A stretch of DNA of 64,000 nt from Sphagnum magellanicum (taxonomy: Eukaryota > Streptophyta > Sphagnopsida > Sphagnales > Sphagnaceae). The position numbers were made by a program, and so were the translations under genes. How positions within the stretch are numbered: the first letter of the stretch is position 1; every line of letters begins with the position of its first letter. The notes below the pieces were generated by a model, which worked only from the letters and a program-made list of their open reading frames with translations, was not told the DNA's origin and ran no database searches. Location of the stretch: NCBI GenBank assembly GCA_021904315.1, contig CM038910.1, positions 10,664,001-10,728,000 of the forward strand, written 5' to 3'. Of the stretch, positions 58,301-64,000 are shown one piece after another.

Positions 58301-59920
58301 TTGAAATAGTTTGAGTTGGGTGACCATATAGAATGTTTAATTTACTTCGACCAAACAACACAAGGGCCAACAAGTCATTATTGAATGAAACCTAAAATCA
58401 TTATCCATCAAAGTAACTTGTATTTTCTATCCTTAAACACTTGAATAATACCCACTATACCAAATCTTACTTTGTATTCTCACATCCAACCCATACCTTT
58501 TTTGGGAGAACAAAGGACAACAACTCATTTTAACTCATGAATATTGAAGATATTGTATCACATCCCAACACTGGCTCATACTTTGTGCCCATCCACAATG
58601 GATGTTTAGGTATTTAGTTTTTAGGGTTTGGGCATTCTCATTGATGAAATTTTTTGGATGAATGTTTAGATGAAGAAAATGGATGTTAAGTAAATTAATA
58701 ACTAACCTAGGTTATTGTTAGTGGTCCCCATAAACATATAAATAGGGTATTAATTTTTTTAAAGGTAATACCATGCCAACATGTTATTTTTGGGTATCAA
58801 AGTATGTAATAATGGGTCGAGTAGGGTATTCTTCAAATATTAAAAATAATTGGACTCCTAGGTATTAGGTTATTTTAGACCTAGAATCGAATTTGGGTTG
58901 ATAATCGGGTCAAAACTCAATATTTGATCAACATTGGTTCCAATTTTGGTTGCCTAAAACCAAATTGGAATTGGGTTTAATTTTGGAACCAGAACCAAGT
59001 ATTAAACCATATCTAGTTCTGGAACTGGAACCAATTCTATAAAACTGAAAATTGAACTTGAACTTGAAATTTTGAAAAACAAAATGGTGGGGGCATGCAA
59101 GATTGTTTTGTTCCTTCTCAACTTCCAATGATGGCATTTTGTTAATGAATGAAAAAAGATGATCCTCCTTGAATTTGTTGGCTCTTTAATGGCCATCGTC
59201 TTCAATCCTTGAATGCGAATGTCGGTTGAATCCTCGGAAAGACAAATTATTTGCAATGGGAGATTGGAGCCCATTGTGTGGGGATGCCTTGAATGTGTTC
59301 TCAACTATCAATTTTTATTGTCTATTTTTTATTTTCTACTCTCAATAATCAAATTGAATTATACAAAAAAGATGTGAGTTATTGTCACATTCTTTATTTC
59401 CTTTTCCAATTTGCATCCTAGTTCCCTTGATTTTTTCTTTGGAATTTTCTAGTAGTATTTCTTTAATATCATAAGGACAAATTTGAAGTTCATTGGAAGA
59501 TCATGTTTCATATTTCATATATGCATAAGGTTGCTTAAAATTACAAGGTTATTGAGGTCATTATTTTTGCAATTAGAATGTTGTAAAAGTTTGCAATAGA
59601 AAAACCAATGTTGAAGGTTTTTTTTAAAATTTGCAATCCAAGGTTCTATTTGTGTGGTTTTATCTATAGGAACCTATTTGTAGGGTTTTGTTTGTAGGGT
59701 TCTATATGTGTAAGGCTCTATATGTGGCATTTTTTGCAATTATCAAGAAGGTGCCCAAAAAAATTGCAACATATGTTTCAAAGTGCACAAGGTTCATTTT
59801 TATTATAAGAATTACGTGGGTTTGTTATTCACAAGTTGGGATCTTGAAAAAACCATTATAGGGTTTTGTTTGTGTTGGCAATCATTAGTTTTATTTCAAC
59901 TTTTAGCACACCATCTACTT
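55361..59920. other. Intergenic, AT-rich, no gene seen
   Basis: Degenerate TTTTGGTTC/GGAACCAA word clusters occur at about 57130-57560 and 58920-59060. TTCTATTTGTAGGGTTTTG-like units occur at 59640-59730. None of the open frames here carries a family motif. Confidence 0.6.
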
Positions 59921-59929
59921 TTGAAAGCA

Positions 59930-60290
59930 TTGTAACCCCAAGTGACAACATGGGCATGGAAGGAGAAATGTCATGCATGTATGCATGGCCTCATAGATGA
60001 CAGTTGGTTATGGGCATGCCAATCATGCCTTTAGGGTTAATGTACGATTTTAGGGTTAATGTACGTTTTTAGGTTACTGTACGCTATTAGGTGTTTTAGG
60101 GTTATGGCTTGTTTAGGGTTTCAACTTTGTTGACGACTGTATAAAAGGCTAAGCGCTTCCCTTCTCTTGTCAATTTTTCTAAAATTCCTTTGTCAAGGAA
60201 AGTTTCCTCCATAGTTGGATTGGATTTCTAAATGTTCACGGTGGCTATTACACGGCCACCGTTTACATACACTATGTTTTTTTTCCTTCT
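59930..60290 (+). mobile_element. Possible 5' LTR of a Ty3/gypsy-type fossil
   Basis: It precedes the gag-bearing region. Three TTTAGGGTTAATGTACG-like units (60030-60095), a TTTAGGGTTT word and a TATAAAAGG box at about 60140 resemble a U3 promoter. The ends, primer-binding site and 3' partner (beyond the window) were not identified, so the limits are tentative. Confidence 0.35.
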
Positions 60291-60610
60291 TTTCAATTTA
60301 ATTATAGAAAGAACTCCTCTCTGTCGCTTAATGTTCAAATCAACATATTTTTTTTGGCTTTGAGTTTTTAGGGTTTTTTTTGCTTGTTAGTTTTTTGTGT
60401 TCTTGAGTAGTTGCTACTTCTTCTTTTTATACTTTTGTACGACATCTACAACAGGAACAACAACCATAACTAGCAGCAACATAAGCGAGGGAGAAGGGAC
60501 ATCGGAAATAAGCTACAAGTTGTGAAGTTTTGAATTTCGAAGCTTTGGAGGGAGGAAGGAGCAAACAGTTCCAAAACTTGTTTTACAGCTAACTTTAGGT
60601 CTTGGGAACA

Positions 60611-60613
<3 letters not shown>

Positions 60614-60644
<31 letters not shown>
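60614..60644 (+). repeat. (CA)n microsatellite
   Basis: About 15 uninterrupted AC units. Confidence 0.95.
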
Positions 60645-60645
<1 letters not shown>

Positions 60646-60939
60646 GGTTTGATTACAGTACAAGATATACACCAAGTGATGCAACCCCACATACATTTGC
60701 TTTCCTTGCACATGGGTTTTGAAGTTAGCATCCAGGCTGTGCACTCTTGTGTGTTTTTGAACTTGTAGTCATGTAGTGAGTTGCCCTTGTAGTAATTCTA
60801 GAAAAAGAAGAAAAATAATATAAAGCAAAAAAAAACATGAAATAGAAAATAAATAAAAATAAATAAATTCTTCTTTTCTGCACGCCATCACCGTAGAGCT
60901 TGCGAACGTGGATCATTTTGTAGCGCTGATGCAATCGTT

Positions 60940-61250
60940 ATTCAATGTTATCGTAATCATTGTCCATCATTGTTTCCATTCGTCGTAGTCATCGTCTGTT
61001 GTCATCCACCGTCCATAACCATCATTGTCCGTTGCAATTGCCATTCGTCATCCATTGCCGTCCATTACAGTCGTCGTCCATCATCCATTATCGTCTATCA
61101 CCGTCTGTCAACGTTCGTTTGTTTGTCCGTCCAGTTCTATCCATCCCGTTTGTTTGGTTCTGTTCATCTCATCCATCCCATTCTGTCCATCCCGTTCATT
61201 CGGCCCTTTCTGTCCATCGACGTCCGTCCATCGCCGTTCATCCCCATCGA
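60940..61250. repeat. Degenerate GTCCATC/CATCGTC array
   Basis: Units of about 9-15 bp (CCGTCCATC, CATTGTCC, GTCGTC) run for about 300 bp. The three parallel open frames of 108-117 codons across it are a product of the repeat and are not called as genes. Confidence 0.75.
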
Positions 61251-61679
61251 CGCGCTATATTTTTCAAATCATATGTATTGCATACATACGTATCCGATAC
61301 CTTTCCATTATAATTACATTTAATTACATAGGTTATGTTATAACTTTGTAACTAATGTTTTGTATTGCTACAAATTTTGGGGCATGGGACAACACCATGT
61401 CTTTGGATGATGAGAACACTACCACTCAGCCAGAGCCAAGGTATCAATTACAAAGTAACACACAATCATTTGAGCTAGATTCTTTCAACTCATGATCTTC
61501 ACAACAATACCATCAAGTGTCTATAACGCCATCGTCATTTAGTATAACACCTATCGGGAATTCAAGTTCAGGTTACACTACATCAACGATACATCAAAGT
61601 CCATTTGGAGGGGTTAATTAGTGGGGTATGCTTGTTGCTGCACCAGCTTTCACACCATCACCATATATTCCATTGTAAG

Positions 61680-63670
61680 TCGTTACCTCTACACCCATAT
61701 ACACCATGGAGGTCAACAGTTCTTTTGGGAAAATTGAAAAGTTCAACGAAAGGTTAGGTATCATTTCTTTGAGGGAGTTCAAAAAAAAATTTCTCAACTG
61801 TGGTTTGTGAATTGGAGCTCAAGTATGGCGTTAATTACATTGAGGCGTTCGCATTCAAACAACTCGCCTGTTATTTACACTATGAAGCATTGGATGTTTA
61901 CAAGCAACATTCTCTGAGGATTTTGGGTGTCACCCAAATCCCCAATCTAGCTTATGCCATAGCCATCGCTACCGCCTTGCAAGCTGCACTGTAAGCTGCC
62001 ATTGCACATCATGGGATTGTGCCCAATAATCTAAATCCGGTACTTACTTCAATAAACATTTCTCTTCAAGAACTCATTGTTGTTACCACAAACATTCCTC
62101 CCACCATTGATGCACTAGCTTTTGCTGATCCAGTGGGGGAAGTGTTTCGAGTTCTTGAGCTGGAATTTTCGGTTAAAAGTTTTGAAAAAATTCTACAGCT
62201 TGTCACCTTCTTTCGACAAAAAGATGAAACCCTCAAGATGCTCTACCAAAGGCTTTTCAAGCTTAAAGAGGATACTCATAACATCACAAACCTGGAAATT
62301 ACCCATCGATATTTTTGTTCATTGGAAGGTATTCCAAGACTCCATGCATAAGTTTTGTAATGGGTTTTTGCAGAATTTGGAGACTTGTACATTTTGCTGG
62401 ATGTGTACAACATTTCTGAAAAGATGGAATTCGCTCATGCACATTTTGAGGCCAGTACTATGAAGCCTCCATCATGTTCAAAGCCTTAACCTCCACTAGT
62501 TGCGCCAACTAGATCATCACATTCTTCTTTAAGGGCTAAAGTGGTGCACTTGGCTGCAACCCATCCTACCTTCTTGCAACTACTATGGCAATCCTGCCCA
62601 CAAAGTTAATGAGTGCAACATTCCTTCCAAAGATCTCTTTTGTGATTATTGTGGGAAAGAGGGATGTCAGAAAGTTGTTTGTTTTGCCAAGTTTCCAAAA
62701 CGGAAGCAACTACAATTACCATGGCAAAATTTGCTAGCTCTTCCACTACCCCTCAACCAAATGTTGCATCCAGATTCAAGGATTGTGATTAGCATACCAA
62801 AGTAACAAGACAAGCCAAGCTTGGTGGCTAGTATTCTACATCTAACGAGCTTTGGATTGGAATTTTTTACAAGAAATTTTGCATATTATACATTGGAGCT
62901 TTTTGAGGGGCCTACATTTCAGCCCATTGATGAATTCATGATCTTAGTTGAAGGTAGGCTTAGAGATAGTCAGGGATGGTTGATGATGGTAGCCAACTCT
63001 AGTAGGAGATAAAAACATTTTCTTCCCACTGGACATTATTGTCTGACCAAATGCAGCAAGAATGGTCAAAAAAATGTTGCTCTAATTTTTTTTTAAAAAT
63101 GATTTGCTGCTTGATAACCGGCCTAGATACTAAACTGGCTGGTTGTCAAGAATATGTTACAAAAATCGCCCCTTATGCATACCAGGCGGTTCTTTGCCCC
63201 CTAGAAAAAAAAAAACTAATAATTTTATTTGATGGTCATTTCAGAAAATTGATACCAGGTGAGTACCAAAAATCTTTAAAAATTTAGTTACATGATATCT
63301 GGTGTGTAAGTGAATTTTTATTAATTTCAAAACCCTCAAAATCCTTTAAAATCTGCAAAGACACTTAAATTTTAATTTTTTAATTTTTTAATTTCATTTT
63401 TTGGTGAAATTTTGTCAATATAAAAAACATTGATGATGGTTGGAGAATAGAAGCATCCTAGTATTTTGCTAAAATCCATTTGTTGCCTTTATTGGCTCTG
63501 CCCTTGAGGGTGGAGACCATTGGGATGCACCCAGAAAGGGGCCAAAGTTTGGTATCCCTACATTCTAGAGTCATGAGTCATGTGAAGTTCACTATAAAAC
63601 ATTTCCTGCATGATCCCAAGTATACACTTGGGCTTCATCACGCTAACCGCTATGTGTTTCCAATCTAGTA
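61680..63670 (+). mobile_element. LTR retrotransposon fossil (Ty3/gypsy-like), gag region
   Basis: The frames at about 61780-62460 resemble a retrotransposon gag capsid region (FFRQKDETLKMLYQRLFKL). About 62570-62710 contains a zinc-knuckle-like CNYYGNPAHKVNEC followed by a second Cys-rich element. The downstream part to the window edge may belong to the same element, but no protease or reverse transcriptase motif was recognised. It is broken, with several interruptions, and looks old. The right end lies outside the window or is lost. Confidence 0.55.
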
Positions 63671-64000
63671 TGTTGAATATTTTTCATCCCCATAGATGTC
63701 ATTTGAATGTTCACATTCAAAAAAATCGAAAAAGAACAAACCACACCATAGATTGGATTTAACTTGACCACATTAGTTTACCTGGTTATGGGCGATAACA
63801 AAAGTTTCACCTAATAAGATGGGTAAATAAAAGAACCAAAGTAATTATTTGCCAATAAAAAATACGATTTGCATTGATTGGTCAGTCACCGAGATTGGCA
63901 TGTGGTCACATTCAATTATCCTCACCATATGCAGTTCAGAACTTCATGTTTAGGTGCTAGTGGGGAAAATAATTTGCACAATATTTTGGATGTAGTACAC
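63671..64000. other. Right edge of window, nothing recognised
   Basis: AT-rich sequence, perhaps the continuation of the retroelement fossil. Confidence 0.4.

Noticed and set aside
60960-61351. Three overlapping frames of 108-117 codons
   Set aside because: All three phases are open because the sequence is a degenerate GTCCATC array.

Overview
The window is nuclear DNA of a land plant. It is AT-rich, has long gene-poor stretches and many transposon fossils, and its genes carry many introns. The genes encode plant proteins: a plastid-type lipoxygenase, a DAD1/PLIP-type class-3 lipase and an ADNT1-like mitochondrial carrier. The repeat load and the many degenerate CCTA/TAGG tracts suggest a large-genome non-seed plant (fern, lycophyte or bryophyte). 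That is an inference; the sequence does not fix the taxon.

Layout. 101-3909 (minus): the first five coding exons of a lipoxygenase whose 3' part lies off the left edge. 4.1-10.5 kb: intergenic, with leader/promoter repeats and a small Copia-like fossil. 10680-12810 (minus): a complete three-exon class-3 lipase. 13.4-19.3 kb: a tandemly duplicated 5' flank, a G-tract/C-tract pair, a T-rich low-complexity block and a roughly 42-bp minisatellite. 19.7-40.3 kb: repeat-dominated. A roughly 1-kb inverted repeat (about 22056-23200 and 33830-35000, very high identity in its outer part) brackets about 12.9 kb holding a broken hAT transposase (minus, about 24.44-26.53 kb), a TCAC-rich array, a palindrome and further inverted pairs. 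41904-45211 (minus): a complete eight-exon ADNT1-like carrier, probably with a 5'-UTR intron and telo-boxes. 46946-50247 (minus): a five-exon gene for an unrecognised Cys-rich/coiled-coil protein. 52.6-55.4 kb (plus): a second broken hAT transposase of another subfamily. From about 59.9 kb to the right edge: a broken LTR retroelement with a gag/zinc-knuckle region.

How the genes relate. The lipase and the lipoxygenase are neighbours on the same strand, and both have plastid-like N-termini. In known plant pathways a plastid lipase of this type releases polyunsaturated fatty acid and a plastid lipoxygenase oxygenates it, the first steps of oxylipin/OPDA synthesis. Whether they are co-regulated is not shown here. 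The carrier and the coiled-coil gene have no evident link to that pathway.

All exon boundaries were read by eye from GT/AG sites, reading-frame phase and family resemblance. No alignment or database search was run.
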